A model generated the notes under the pieces. That model had not been told where the DNA came from and made no database searches. It was given only the letters and a program-made list of their open reading frames with translations. Both the position numbers and the translations under genes were made by a program. Below, one piece after another: positions 11,019 through 23,662 of a DNA stretch of 64,000 bases (its first letter is position 1; every line of letters begins with the position of its first letter). The stretch is from Chaetoderma sp. LZ-2023a (Eukaryota > Mollusca > Caudofoveata > Chaetodermatida > Chaetodermatidae). The stretch spans positions 88,373,448-88,437,447 of the forward strand of contig CM067373.1 of the NCBI GenBank assembly GCA_034401795.1, in the 5' to 3' direction.

Positions 11019-11258
11019 AACCCTTTAATCCTCGAATTTCTTTTTAAAAATTCCAATTTTCTCATAGTAAATGTCCATTTGCAGACCAAGCGAAGAGTAT
11101 TTTTGAAAATTTACATCTGGAATGACTGGCTCGGTTATAGAGCCAGTCATTTCAGTGGTAAATTTTCAAAAATACTCTTCTCTTGTTCTGCAAATGGATA
11201 TTTCTTAAGACCACTGGTGAAGCCGGTTTTGGCCGATATGAGTGTTAAAAGGTTAATT
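11019..11258. mobile_element. foldback element family A, well preserved
   Basis: Long arms TGTCCATTTGCAGACCAAGC and its near-inverse ending CTGCAAATGGATA, and a centre TGACTGGCTCGGTTATAGAG/CCAGTCA. Ends are TAACCCTTTAATCCTC and GAGTGTTAAAAGGTTAA. It is one of the best copies for defining the consensus. Confidence 0.85.
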
Positions 11259-11569
11259 AAACAAAAAATCGCAGTCTGCACATGTATGTCACTGATCATT
11301 TCTCAATACCCTCTCGTGACATAAGCATGTACAGGATCCATTCGCAACAGTAAACTGACGACAGCACATATTTCAATACTAGTCAGTGCAAGCATACCAG
11401 TTTCCTGAAGACAATTCTGGAAAGCTGTTCTATTATGTTGACATTTATGTGCGTGAAAGATGGCGCTGTCAGTGTGAGCGTCACTTAGTACAGTCAGATT
11501 TGATGCAAATTTCTTAGATGGTATACACATACCTTTACTGGTCAAGGTTAATAAAGAAAACCCTAATCT

Positions 11570-11782
11570 TTGCATAGTTTAATGTCCATTTGCAGGCCAA
11601 GAGATTATTTTTGGAACAAATTATCGCTGGAATGACTGCCTCGCTTATTGAGCCCGAGGCATACCAGGCATTCTAGAGATAAATTTCAAAAAATTAAAAT
11701 AGTCTTCTCTTGGCCTGCAAATGGTCATCCATTCCTCACGACAACTACACAGGCCAGTTTTGGGCAGCTTTACTATTAAATT
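11570..11782. mobile_element. foldback element family A, degenerate
   Basis: Contains TGTCCATTTGCAGGCCAAGAG and TAGTCTTCTCTTGGCCTGCA arms around a duplicated GAGCCCGAGG centre. Confidence 0.7.
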
Positions 11783-11873
11783 ATTCTGATTCATACCACA
11801 ATAGACATGTATGTGTATGCTGTACCCTGGTACAATTATCACTATTCTTGCTTACTGTATGGTTAATTAGTCC

Positions 11874-12815
11874 CACGCTTTTCGAAGAAAAGGTGTGGAC
11901 TATGTGATGCGACCTGTGTGTCCGGCCGCCTGTGCACTTATCGATTGTAACGCATCTCCTTCTAGACCGTTTAAGATAGAAACTTGAAACCTTGGGGATG
12001 ACTATACCTATGGGCAAGGATGTGCATGACACTTTTGGAACTTCTGGGCCCAGGGGGTCAAAAGGTCAAAATTGGCCAGTAATTATCGATTGTAATGCAC
12101 TCCTCCTAGACCATTTCAGATAGAAACTTGAAACTTTGGGAATGATTGCACATATGGACAGGGATGTGCATGACACTTGGAATTGGTACGGCCCTGGGGG
12201 TGGGAAATGTGGAGCACAAAATTTTTTTTCCAAAGGTTGTTATGTCGCATATCATTTTCAAGCCAATGATGAGTAGACTACAGTACAAGGAATTATTTTG
12301 ATCTTCGGTCAAACTGAGGGTAGGGGAGCGCGGTCAAAAGAGGGCACCAATCGATTGTAACGCAACTTCTCCTAGACGATTTTACATAGAAACTTAAAAC
12401 TTTGGGTATGATTACACATATGGTCAGGGATGTGGAACTTTTTTAATTTTGCTATGACCCCCATGGGTGGGGCTCAGGGCATGGGGAATGTGGGTCAAAA
12501 ATTAAATTTATCTAAAGGTGGTCATGTCACATCATTTTGAAGCCCATGAGTAGTAGACTACAGTACAAGTAATTATTTTGAGCATTGGTCAAACTGAGGG
12601 TAGGGGCGGGGTCAAAAGGTCAAAACTGGGCACCAATCGATTGTAACGCAACTTTTCGCACACCATTTCAGACAGAAATTTGAAACTTCGGGGATAATTA
12701 CTATAAACTATATTTCATGGAATTTATTGTGTTTTGGATCAAAGTGAGGGTAAAGCTCGAAGTGGTGAGCGCGTGGGGAATTGCGATGCCATGCCATCGA
12801 CTGTGCATTCTAGTT
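11874..12815. repeat. degenerate tandem repeat unit with ATCGATTGTAACGCA
   Basis: The block TCGATTGTAACGCA...CCTAGACCATTTCAGATAGAAACTTGAAA recurs at about 11939, 12087, 12350 and 12635 (spacings about 147, 263 and 285). Shared intervening text reads TGGTCAAACTGAGGGTAGGGG. The ends AGTCCCACGCTTTTCG and CGACTGTGCATTCTAG suggest one composite dispersed repeat. Not coding. Confidence 0.75.
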
Positions 12816-12979
12816 TGTTATGTCATTGTGACCAATTCTATACAGGAAAACAAACACAGTTGGGTATATTATTTGTAAACCTAAATCTCATATTCAATGA
12901 AATCTAAACTGTGACACCGCTCACATCAATTGCACAGGTGATGATGGTTTATCAGCCAACTACACATCATGTGACATCT

Positions 12980-13135
12980 GTGGTCTCTTTATCTAGAGGT
13001 ACATGTACATTCAAGAATGGACCTGTCTGAGGAAGCTAAGGATTTCGGCTGAGGACAAGACACACTGGGCAAAAGCGAAGAAGGACTGATTGCAGCTGTA
13101 GGATGTTTATACTACTACAGCCGCAGAATACAGGA
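12980..13135 (+). mobile_element. 3' end fragment of a non-LTR (LINE-type) retrotransposon
   Basis: The stretch GACCTG...GAGGAAGCTAAGGATTT...GAAGAAGGACTGATTGCAGCTGTAGGATGT...GCAGAATACA matches, in opposite orientation, 41767-41900 at the end of the LINE remnant. Only the last coding bases and tail remain. Confidence 0.6.
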
Positions 13136-13149
13136 ATCATACATACATG

Positions 13150-13560
13150 TACATCAGTTCAACTAAAAAAATTCAAGCTACACTGCATCGTGGATTAGCT
13201 CAGATTTTCATAAATATCCAAACTATATGTACTGGAAAATTATTCAGCCTTTACTAGGTTGGATTTCCATGAATTAGTATTGACATGGTTGGTACATGTT
13301 AGATTCAACTTCATGAAAATACCACCTATCAGAATTTAAGCTTCGTGGAATTTCTCGGAATTTTCTAATTTGTCAGAATCCAAGCTACAATGTAGTTCAG
13401 ATTTTCTAGGACTTTTTGTTTCATCAGATATAAAAGAATCCAAGCTACTTAGATTTTCTTGAACGTGTGTGTTCACTTAACCTTGGACTATCTATAAATA
13501 ACTTGGATTTAGTCAAGTAAGCATTGATTTCAAAGTCAGGAAACCTTGCAATTTCATGCA
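13150..13560 (+). mobile_element. eroded fragment of the S-element
   Basis: Recurrent words CAAGCTAC, TTGGATTTCCATGAATTAG and ATTTTCTAGGACTTTTTG follow the same order as the 5' part of the copies at 17212 and 33440, but with far more divergence. It implies an older wave of the family. Confidence 0.65.
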
Positions 13561-13668
13561 TGGTAATTTATTAAAATGGCTGAGCTGACAGTAATGGATC
13601 TTCCTGAAAATTCCCGTGTATCTCAATGATATCCCAGGGTTGGGAAATCATTGGATATCAAAGGAATG

Positions 13669-13951
13669 CACCTTTCCAGTTTTAGCTATGGCCCCTCCCA
13701 TCTCTAGCTAAGCTCCACCTACACTTCGCCCATTTTGGGATGGATTAATGTGCCCAGTAAAATTAGTTTCAAAATATTCAACAGCACGTTTATTAAATAG
13801 TAAAGACATACAATTCATACAACCTGACGGTCAAGCGTTTAAGACGGACTAAATCGAGTCATTCATGACATAATGATTATGATGTCATCCTAGTCAACAC
13901 ATAGTAGATTATTATGTCTTATGTCAGATGGATGGATAAACTGGAAAGGTC
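13669..13951. mobile_element. small DNA element with ACCTTTCCAGTTT inverted ends (family D)
   Basis: The 13-bp terminal repeats ACCTTTCCAGTTT (13670-13682) and AAACTGGAAAGGT (13938-13950) are exact inverses. Inside is half of a family B palindrome (TAAAATTAGTTTCAAAATATTCAACAG). Confidence 0.75.
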
Positions 13952-14170
13952 CATTCACTAAGATTGGGGAAATTCTGGAATATTCTAGGAATTTTCAAGA
14001 AACTCCTGGTCCAGTACATGTATGCAGTACTGCCAGCTCTCAACATCGGGATATCTCATTAATTCCCAGTACATAATAGCAAACTAGCCCTGCAGCTCAA
14101 TATTATCAGTACCCTATTATGTGAGAATGTGGGATATTATTCCCATGAATTACCAAAGTTGGAACTAAAA

Positions 14171-14560
14171 GACCTTCCAGTTTTAGTTATGCACCGCCCA
14201 TCACTAGCTAAGCTCCAGCGACACTTCGCCGTGTTGGGATTGATTGATCCCTGAATGCCTGACTATCAATTTCCTGAGAACTATACAGGTAAGTTGTTGA
14301 ATATTTTGTAACTAATTTGACTGGGTGCTGTTGCTGCCATAGGCAGCAACAGGACCCAGTTAAATTAGTTTCAAAATATTCAGCAGGATATTTATTAATA
14401 AAGACATACAATTCGTACAACAACGCATAGTCCGTCTGCAATTATGCATTCGTGCCATACTTATCTATGTCATTCATGACGTCATTGATTGTGATGTCAT
14501 TCCACACATCATGTAGTTGATTATGATGCCATATGATGAACGGATATAGTGGAAAGGTCG
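14171..14560. mobile_element. family D element containing a complete family B-type hairpin
   Basis: Same ends as the copy at 13669 (GACCTTCCAGTTTTAG and GTGGAAAGGTC). The interior has the hairpin arms AATATTTTGTAACTAATTTG and AAATTAGTTTCAAAATATTC around GCTGTTGCTGCC/GGCAGCAACAG. Confidence 0.75.
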
Positions 14561-15009
14561 ATTACATGTGTATCTGAGATCCAGAATCTCCCAGTGTTGG
14601 AAACTTCTCATAAATAAATCCTAGGATATGCCACGATGTTCTGATGCTTTTCTGCAGGGGTGCTGACTAGCAAGACTATGAATGTTCAAATACCATATAA
14701 TTAATTAATGCATCAAGTGCTCAGTAAACATTAACATGTCCATACAGAGATCGATAGGAGGTGATGTCGATTTATGGTCCCATAAACACAATTGTATAGT
14801 GCATGCTACATGTATCCGCATCAAATATGCAACACATGATGCATGCTGACCTTATGCAAACCGAAGTTCAGCATGCACATTTTCTGATAACCCTTTTTAC
14901 GCTATTTGTAAATTGCTCATACAGCTCATCCTTAATAGCTAAGTTAACACGTTTCAAAAACAAAAACAGAAACACTTTAGAAAGGCAGCATTTTGAACAA
15001 GATGTCATA

Positions 15010-15120
15010 TGAAGTGTTCTGTTGAATATTTTTAACATAATTCGATTGGAAGACATTGCTGCCTCGAAAGGCAGCATTTTGTCCTCCAATTCAATTATGT
15101 TAAAAATAGTCAACACTTCT
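15010..15120. mobile_element. short foldback, family B-like
   Basis: The arms TTGAATATTTTTAACATAATTCGATTGGA and TCCAATTCAATTATGTTAAAAATAGTCAA surround TGCTGCCTCGAAAGGCAGCA, a nearly perfect long hairpin. Confidence 0.8.
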
Positions 15121-16385
15121 TTTTATTTTGTATTGCAAACATTATTTCCGAGCAATACAGTACTAATATATGTCATAGAGAATGAGGAATAATCATGTTC
15201 GCCGAAAGGTGTTGCTGTCTATGGCAGTAATAAATACCAATTGAACTGCCTGCTGAGTTTCTGCAGACTTCATTTTTCATGGGGTTTAACTTCGGATACG
15301 CTGAATATTTTGAAAACACCAATAACTTTCAGTCAAATCATTCTCAAAATATTCAACATATTCAGTTACTGCCAGTGAAATTAATGTCTGGTGGCCTGCA
15401 GCAGTTAAACAGTTAATATACTCAGCTAGATTATTATCATCTCAAATGAAACAAGCACATTCCTGGGAAAACAGGGTGAAAATGGTTAATTACTTTTCTA
15501 CGGCCACTGTGGAACCGTAACCCCGACTGCGTAAGTATATTGTCAAACAACACGGCATAGTATGGCGTTGTTGCGTCAAGCTAAGACAGGCCCATTAACC
15601 AACCTGAACAATCAGCAAATAACCACAATTGATGAGGCAATATCGCGCAAAGTCGTGGATGCTTTACGATGAATAAACAGGCATTGCTTTACGATGGACT
15701 GAGGAACGGTGCAGTGAATAATGTCGGTGAGGAGGATGCAAAAGCAATCAATTTCTACATCTGTATGTTACCATGGAAACTATAAGGCATTTAGCTTTGG
15801 TTTTTACCTATAATTTGTGAAGATTTCGTTGACCAAAGGGCATGTAGTTGTCAGGATTATAAGTTCTTCCTAGGGCGCTCATTCCTGTCTCGATACTTCA
15901 TTCTCAAATGCCAATAATCGGCTCTTTAGAGTCGCCACTATATGTGCCTGTTATACATTGCAGCACACACGCAGGCATGTACAAATATAATAATCTTTAC
16001 TTTGTCGAGTAACATACATAGAATTACCATTATTTTGCTACCCTGAGGACAGCTTTTTCCTTAAAATCCAATCAGATTCACTCCAATCATCTGCGTGGGT
16101 AATTATGTCTATTCCAAGAAAAAGCACACCAATAACAGTACGTACCGAGTTATTTAATCATCTTACCCGGCTCTTTACCAACATGACAATTGTCTCGATG
16201 TAATTCAAAGTGACACGAACAAACACGAGTCTGTGTGTATAATGTCTTTCTCACCATTCTTAATTAATGTATTTGGTGGCAAAATAGTCAGGCATCTAAA
16301 AGAGCAAGGTGTCATAAATTCCAGGAAATGGGGTTTCAATTGATCAAAAGATAAATATGGAACCTGATAATTATATAGAAAACCG
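15121..16385. other. no gene recognised; one foldback remnant at 15285-15415
   Basis: Apart from the AACTTTCAGTCAAAT-type foldback at 15285-15415, I see no repeat, exon or RNA. Confidence 0.4.
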
Positions 16386-16389
16386 TGGA

Positions 16390-16395
16390 GAAAGC

Positions 16396-16491
<96 letters not shown>

Positions 16492-16540
16492 GAGAGAGGG
16501 GGGTGGAGGAGGGAGGGAGGAGGGAGGGAGAGAGAGAGAT
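16390..16540. repeat. (AG)n microsatellite with a G-rich end
   Basis: AG dinucleotides run from 16398 to 16497 with few interruptions, then GGGGGGTGGAGGAGGGAGGG, then AGAG again. Arg-Glu and Ser-Leu reading frames across it are artefacts. Confidence 0.97.
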
Positions 16541-16724
16541 GAGTCATATGAAATAGAGGGATCGATCCAGAATCTATGCCGCAAGCATAATATCATAATC
16601 AATTACGTTACTTGTTAGATGATGTAACAATCATAATGACGAAGCTGCGACCACCACAAAAATTGAAGTCTGTCACTAGTTAGGTAGATAAATTTAATAT
16701 GATGAATTTACAATTTGATAAAGA

Positions 16725-16985
16725 TTCTGTTGATTATGTTGAAACTAATTTGACTAGGAGCTGTTGCTGCCAATTAGCCAGCACCTGTGAGTCAGGTTAG
16801 TTTCAAACCATTCAACAGATTACCTGTATATACACGTAGTTACCGTGAAATTTACATTCAGGTTTCAAAGTTGTAAATAGATTCTAACACACATATAAAA
16901 GTGGGCGGATCTTAGCTAGAAATGGGAGGGGCATAGCTAGAAATGGATTCCTCCATGAAGTAAACCCACCTGATTTACCCCTTAA
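16725..16985. mobile_element. foldback family B inside a family D-like element
   Basis: Arms GTTGAAACTAATTTGACTAGGAGCTG and GTGAGTCAGGTTAGTTTCAAAC. It continues with TAGCTAGAAATGGGAGGGGCATAGCTAG, the inverse of the AGCTATGCCCC block found in family D. Confidence 0.65.
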
Positions 16986-17211
16986 CCTTAACATGTGAGA
17001 AATAACAAAATGTATAATTGTCTTGAAATCCAGACACTGGGTTAAATACCAAAGCTGCCTAGAACGTAGCTTCGATTTAGCTTAATGAGAAAAAGTCTGC
17101 ATAAGCTAAGACTTGGAACGTCTAGATTTTAATATTCAACGACAGCTACCTTTCTAAACCCCATCATGAGGTGAATAAAAAATCAGCTCCATTATGATGT
17201 AAATACCAGTG

Positions 17212-18197
17212 TGAAGCAAAATGCAAGTTAACTTGGATTAGCTTGGATTTTCTTGAATATCCACGCTATTGGAAAATTATTCAACCCATACCAGCTTGGA
17301 TTTCCTTGAATTAGCTTGGACTTTATGTAGTGGCTTGAACATCTTGAAAATCCCACCTCTCAGAATTCAAGCTAGCTGGATTTTCTAGGACTTTTTGCAT
17401 GTCATCATGAAAAAGTGCAAGATTCTTGGATCTGCTTGGACTTTTCTGATTTGACAGAATGCAAGCTAGCTTGGATTTTCTAGAACTTTGTTTTGTCAGA
17501 AATAAAGGAATTCAAGCTACTTGGGTGTCCTTGAATTTGTAGATTCACTTACGCTACCTTGGATTATCTTGAAATAGCTTGCACTACGGCAAGAACAGGT
17601 TCTGTAGTCATAAATATATATATCCTAACAACCAAATCACCATCACGGGAGTTGAGTCAAGGTGATTTTGGTTTTCAAGCATACCAGTATATATTTATAT
17701 ATAATCTCTGTGTGGCAGCATTTATGTGTACGTGCATGCATTTTATGTTAATTTCTAACCTATTTCAAAAGCTAGGATTGGCTGGGATTTTCTTGAAGTT
17801 CTACATTGCTGGGACTTTCTGGAATAAAATCAAAGCTAGGTAGGATTTTCTCGAATGTTCAAGCCAGCTTGGATTTTCTTGAATGTTCAAGCTAGCTGGA
17901 GTCTTCTTGGATTTTAAGTGGCCAATACCGGCAAGCTAGCTTGGATTATCTTGAATGTTGAAGTTAGCTTGGATTTTCTTGAATGTTCAAGCTTTCTGGA
18001 ATTTTCTTGGATTTTACTTTAACTAGGCCTTTCTTGGATTTTCTTGAATTATCTTGAATTTTATGTGGCCAATACCAGCAAGCTAATCCAAGCTTTTCCA
18101 GGTTATTAAAAGCTTGGATTAGCTGGGATTGGCTGGTATATTCAAGCTCCACAGAACTTGGATATTCATGAATATCCAAGCTTTTTTTGGCCTGGGT
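17212..18197 (+). mobile_element. non-autonomous S-element (AGCTTGGATT word repeat), internally deleted copy
   Basis: About 985 bp. It starts at AGTGTGAAGCAAAATG and ends AAGCTTTTTTTGGCCTGGG. Most of it is a tandem of words AGCTTGGATTTTCTTGAA(T)GTTCAAGCTAGC with a pitch of about 33 bp. The last 60 bp form a small hairpin, CTTGGATATTCATGAATATCCAAG. Relative to 33440-34690 it lacks most of the unique core (about 17600-17650 junction). No ORF of note. Confidence 0.85.
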
Positions 18198-20440
18198 ATA
18201 GTTATAGAGCTAGAATTACCCAAGTTTTATCCAGCTCTATTAGTCAATAACGGAGTAGCAATTAAAATGTATTTTTTCAAATCTAAGGGTGGAATGGGTG
18301 CCCTTATAAAACCCACCAGGGTGACGAATTGAACATTCAGGGCTCTATTATGATGTTGACAGTTCAAGGCTGTTGTGAGGGCTAGCTACTCGATTGCTCT
18401 TAACTTGACAATCATAATATATATTCTCCTTTATTAAAAGAACAAAATGCTATTTAAATTTTTTAAATCAGCCCAGCCAAAGATGAGATAAGCACATAGC
18501 AACCATCTTGACAACCAAACGTTTTCGTTTATCTAGCTAAGTTGTGACGTCACACCAGGAAGCGGCCATCAATTCCTGTCACATTACTATTCAAAATAAT
18601 ACCATAGGGAGCATAAGCGCCCACTACTGCGTGCATTAGGCACCTACGCACCTCATTTTTACACATCAGTGTTGTATGGCAATTTATTGTTAATACATGG
18701 CCACTCAAAGATTTAGTAATATCGCAAAAGTGGATGATATTTTGTCGATGAAAGGACAGACCTGTATAGTGACTAACATAATGCTAACATACGCCAGTGG
18801 GTGGTGACAGTAACAGCGGGTTTCGTTACATGAATTAGACCTGAAATTACATTGGTTTGAGAATTGCAAAATTCAGGCTTATGTACAGTACACATAAGTC
18901 AGGTTTATGGATACCAATAACCTAACTATCACATATGGACAGCATACATCCATGTAAATCTCCCTTTAGCAATCAGTACTTAATAACCCCTCATACATGT
19001 AGTTACAGGTCAGCCTCTCCATACATACAGTAGGAATGCAGCCCTCAAAATTTGGCGCGAACGTGTCGGTTACGTGAAGTAAAATCACCGTGAACGAAAA
19101 AATGGTCACGTAAGTGACAAAGCCCAGAACGGTAGTTATCTCTGATAGTGGAAAACAGAAAAGTTTCAACAACTTTTTGATATGAGGCATGCTATTTACA
19201 ACGGAATTTAGCATTTTCAAACATGTAAAAGATCGATAACATCTGTCTGTCAAATTCTATAAATAAGCGACAGCGCGCATGTGTCAGAGACAACCTTCCG
19301 TTGTATTTCCGCTAGCATCACAACATAGGCCGGGAACTAGTCTCGCTACACGTTATGCATCAACAACGGACTGTTCAATTATAAACCGTTGCATGCAAGT
19401 ACGTCCAACCATCGGCTGGCATGTTCCTGATGTATTATTTTATATACGCGATTGGATCCCGATATAACTCGCTACCCTGTCAGTGTGTATTTGTCCATGA
19501 CACACAATAAGTCAGGCCTCGAAATTCGACGGGATTCTCGTAATATTACCTAAATTGAAAAATACGGGAATCCAACTGGATTCTCGTAAATAGACGCTTC
19601 CAAAAACAAAAACATTCCATTCTTACAGAACGCCACGATCCCGGTTACTAATTTCAACAATAAAAATTATGTCATGAATCAGCCTAGAGGGGGGTCTGCT
19701 AATACACCGGTAATGAGAAATGTCTCGCGTGACTGCACCGTCGTAGTTAATAACAATCGATAATGCACACTCGTAGTTTCTGATTGGCTCGCGGGATATC
19801 CGATTTCAATAGGCATGAATGAAAATTACTATCGTAGTAAAATTTTGATCACGTGCCTCATTGTCATTCATAACGAATTAATCACATGATTTATTTCAAC
19901 CAATCTCTGTGCGACTCTCGCGATTAATATTGATTGATGGCTAATGGCGAAAGAAAAATCTAGTCACTGTGCCGCTTTTAAACGCAGTAAAGCAATATGT
20001 TAGCGCCCACTTTGACGGGTTATATGACCCAATATATTATTATTGGAAGGTTCTGACAGTAATACCACCCGATATTTAAGTGGTTCATTGCTTTGGAGCG
20101 ACCGAGAAAACAGGACTATATGTCAGGAAAACTGGTGCGTAGTAACTCTTATTTTCAAGTAAATCGCATTTGCGCTAAATTGTCAGTTTAAAGCGTACAA
20201 GTTAAGAAGGGTCAAGCTATCTACTAAATGCTTAGAGCTGGTTACGCTTTTTATTGTGGCGGACTTGCGGGTTATTGTTTTATATTAGAAATGTACGCTG
20301 CTTGTACCAGTACAAATATTTGGTAACGGTTACAAAAAATCTACCCGTCACAGGTACAATTTTATAAACATTTCAACCCCTGTTGTTTTTGGGGCAATTA
20401 AGACAGTAGTTCTTTGATACATGTGGAATGCTTTACAAAT
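18198..20440. other. no recognised feature
   Basis: About 2.2 kb of apparently single-copy sequence with slightly higher CpG content. No exon-like ORF, RNA gene or repeat was recognised. It could contain regulatory sequence, but nothing specific supports that. Confidence 0.35.
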
Positions 20441-20789
20441 TAAAGCACATTCTTTTAAACATTTTGAAAATAATATGACTTGAAGCCATTGCTTTCAAGG
20501 TGGTGGTGGGTGGGCTGGAGAGGGTTGCTCAAATAGGTAAGCCACAACAATGTAAGATATTCAATTCTTTGTTTTTGTAGTGGGGTTTGTGGGTGGGGTG
20601 GAAGGAGGGTGTCAAGATATTTATAAATATTGGGTCATTAGTCACTAATTATTATAGTGGGTCTGGAATTTTGAAATATATGTTTGGAAAAAGTATGGAA
20701 TTTTATTGTGCCCAAGGTGTATGAACCGTGAAATTGTTGCAAGCTGGAAAGATGTTACCAATGAGTGTTGTCATACAAATACTGATATT

Positions 20790-20945
20790 TTGGCAGAGAA
20801 AATGTACATTTGCAGACCAAAGGAGTATTGTTTTTGGAAACTTAACACTGAATGACTGGCTCGGTTATCGAGCTTGTAATTTCAGGTGTAAATTTTCCAA
20901 AATATTTTTCTTGGTCTGGAAATGGAACGAATGAACGGACATAAA
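20790..20945. mobile_element. foldback family A, degenerate
   Basis: Contains TGTACATTTGCAGACCAAAGG, TGACTGGCTCGGTTATCGAGC and CTTGGTCTGGAAATGGA. A family B arm remnant (CATTTTGAAAATAATATGACT) lies at 20459-20480. Confidence 0.6.
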
Positions 20946-21239
20946 ACAAAAACTCAATCTGCTTTTTGACAAATTTACTTGAGAAATATTACAGTACTTA
21001 TATCACAATGGATGAATCCACTTTTAGTTATTCCCCACACATGTCCAAATTAGAGCAAGTAATTAGAGTCAACCATCAGAAAAACTGACCACCTCCATCA
21101 CTCACCTGTTATCTTAGTTTTTCAGGTAATGTGTCACGCTGCCATGTATATGCACATGCCGTGGGCTTAGGAATAGGCCAGATTCAGCTGGGCGTTAAGG
21201 ATGGGCTATTCAAGAATATCCGAGTTCGGCGTTTCATCA

Positions 21240-21560
21240 TTAAAATCTTGCAATTGGCATTTCATCATTAAATTCTTACAATTTAATAATTAATTTCCCA
21301 AATTTCACTAGGCAATACACTTTTCAGTATTAAATTCTTGCAACGAACAAGTAATTTTTCGAATTTCATTAGGCAGTAAGGATATCATGCCCCACCGCTT
21401 GGACACACGCACCTAGGTGGGTTAGCGCCTGGTGACACTTTTCAGTATTAAATTCTTGCAACGAACAAGTAATTTTCTGAATTTCAATAGGCAGTACAGA
21501 TATCATGATCCGCCGCTTGGACACACGCACCTACATGTAGGTAGGTTAGCGCCTTACTGT
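21240..21560. repeat. 118-bp tandem duplication, about 2.5 copies
   Basis: CACTTTTCAGTATTAAATTCTTGCAACGAACAAGTAATTTT starts at 21318 and again at 21436. Each copy continues to CCGCTTGGACACACGCACCTA and GGTTAGCGCCT. A partial third copy precedes them from about 21240. Confidence 0.85.
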
Positions 21561-22504
21561 CCCTTCGCGACTCCACTTGAACAGTCTCAGCTAACAAGCC
21601 AAGAGTGGTGGGGGATGATGTTACAATTGGATGTACTAATTTGGCTTGTGCTCCCACCAAGGTGACTCTCATCTATGGACATGGACAGTCTGCACTTATC
21701 GGTGCCTACATCTCATCATCTATCCGGCACTTGCGTGACAAGCACAAGCCAAATCTGGGGGATTATTGAGTCTGCTCCACTTGCCAAATATAGTGCATAG
21801 TTTTATGAGTTAGTAATATACATTTATATAATAGTTTATGAATACAAATGAAAGTACAATCAAATCACTCATAGTATTGGTTTTTCATAAAGTAGGCGTA
21901 TGCAAAATTACCAGTGGTATACATTTTCAGTCATCTCATGTGCTTTAGACGTTATTCTAATAGAGCAATAGACAATATAGCCTACGGTGTGCATGTAGGC
22001 TACATGGACAGATGTGGGTGTAGATCATGAATTATATGGTTGTTACAAGGTTCAGGGATAGGCTATATCTAATCAAACATCACCACACACTTTTTGGAAT
22101 ACAATTATATGAATGAATATATATAGCTTATATCTTTCTGGATTGACTAACGATTTTACGCAGGCTGTAGACACGTGTGTAGGATCATCAAACGCATAAC
22201 TTTTTCAATGTTAGTAGCAGCGCGCTGTGGTGTGTACGATCACAATTTACCATTGCATAGGCCTATGAATAAATTTATGATTGCAATATAGCAATTAGGT
22301 GCTTAAAATTAACTAAAATGTCAATTAAATATAAATCTACTAATAAAACTATTCTATTTGTTTATATAGTCTATGTAAAATAGTATCGAGAACACACTGT
22401 TCGTTTACATTTTAGGCAATGACAGCACAGCTTTCACTGTCTTCTGCATGAGTTGAAGGGTCACATACAAATGTTCACTATACTACAGTACAGCTTAGAA
22501 ATAA
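21561..22504. other. no recognised feature
   Basis: No exon, RNA gene or repeat family that I can support. Confidence 0.35.
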
Positions 22505-22580
22505 CTTAAAACAAACTGTTTAATATTTTGAATATAATTGGATTCCAACCCAATTATGTTCAAAATATTCAACAGAATGT
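22505..22580. mobile_element. minimal foldback, family B-like
   Basis: Arms TTTAATATTTTGAATATAATTGG and CCAATTATGTTCAAAATATTC are nearly back to back at 22520-22573. It is the smallest hairpin of the family here. Confidence 0.7.
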
Positions 22581-23273
22581 TTCTTACGCGTTCATATGGT
22601 ACTAACTAACATGTTTCTGTTTTGGAAGCATGTAAACCCATTTATGAGCTGCACTGTACGTAACGCCGATACGCTCGCGATCTCTAAACATCGATCTGGT
22701 TCACCTACTTATTTAAAATTCGTTTATTCACTAAAGCTTTGCTTTTTCACAATATTGAAATATTTATGTAGGCTACTTCCATCGTTTGGAAACGATCGAT
22801 GTGCCCGTAGTGGGGGGTGGTTGTCACGGGCGTGACGACACAGACACCGGACACCCCCCACCCCCACTCCTCCCTCCCCCCACCACATCCCTACTCAACC
22901 CATGCACCACTTTGTTGAATCTAGTGTGTTAATCCCTGTCTCTGTCTCATGTGAACGCCTTGTTAAAATATATAGCATATACGTAAACAATTATGGTCAA
23001 ATCACAGAACGACTCACTAATGGAACTCACTTAAGACACACAATTTTACATTCATCATTTTTAGAAACGATTGTAACTGTACTTTGTAGCCTATATCTTC
23101 TTTCAGATATGAATAATTGCACTATTTTAGCAAAATTATAGATAGCATTTACGCATGGAAACAATGACCAAGGAATAATGTTTCACTATTCACATTATTC
23201 ACGCCAATACGGGCATATATAAATTGGACAGCAGCAAAAACCCCAACATGCCCACCCCCCCTCCCCACTTGGC
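22581..23273. other. mostly unrecognised; C-rich tract at 22830-22890
   Basis: Includes the strand-biased C tract 22850-22890 and a second one at about 23253-23267 just outside the DIRS end. No gene was recognised. Confidence 0.4.
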
Positions 23274-23600
23274 CTGTAGTTTTATTAACCACTATAAAAC
23301 ATACTTACCATTCAATCACTACTTTCTACATCAACTACTCTGCATTTAGCCACCAGAATAAGATTTTTATGCTTGCTTATATACCTCCATATGCCTATTC
23401 CATTTCAATATATACCCTCAACCAGGCTACTGGTAGGGTTCAACAGCACCCCCCCCCCCCCCAACCCCCCTCCCTCCCATATGGCCTGATCGAGACTAGC
23501 ACCAGTTTGTACTCACTCCTTGGTGACACCTGTCACTAAGCATGCCTGCGCATTCGCATTGGAGCCCAAATAGGAAACAGATTCACTTTTCTAAATTTAA
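23274..23600 (-). repeat. DIRS right inverted terminal repeat
   Basis: About 23322-23600 is the inverse of 32150-32395; shared blocks include CCAGAATAAGATTTTTATGC and TTGGAGCCCAAATAGGA. The outermost 48 bp (23274-23321) differ from the left end and are instead complementary to 23663-23710. A poly-C run at 23446-23462 is specific to this copy. Confidence 0.88.
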
Positions 23601-23662
23601 GTGCCAAATATTACAAATAGATTCTCAAATCATTCCCACGCGGGGTGGTTGAGGCTGGGTCA

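Noticed and set aside
16336-16602. Ser-Leu-rich and Arg-Glu-rich ORFs
   Set aside because: Translation of an (AG)n microsatellite.
19279-19467. 62-residue ORF in the single-copy region
   Set aside because: Short, with no motif, no splice signal pair and no homology that I can recognise.
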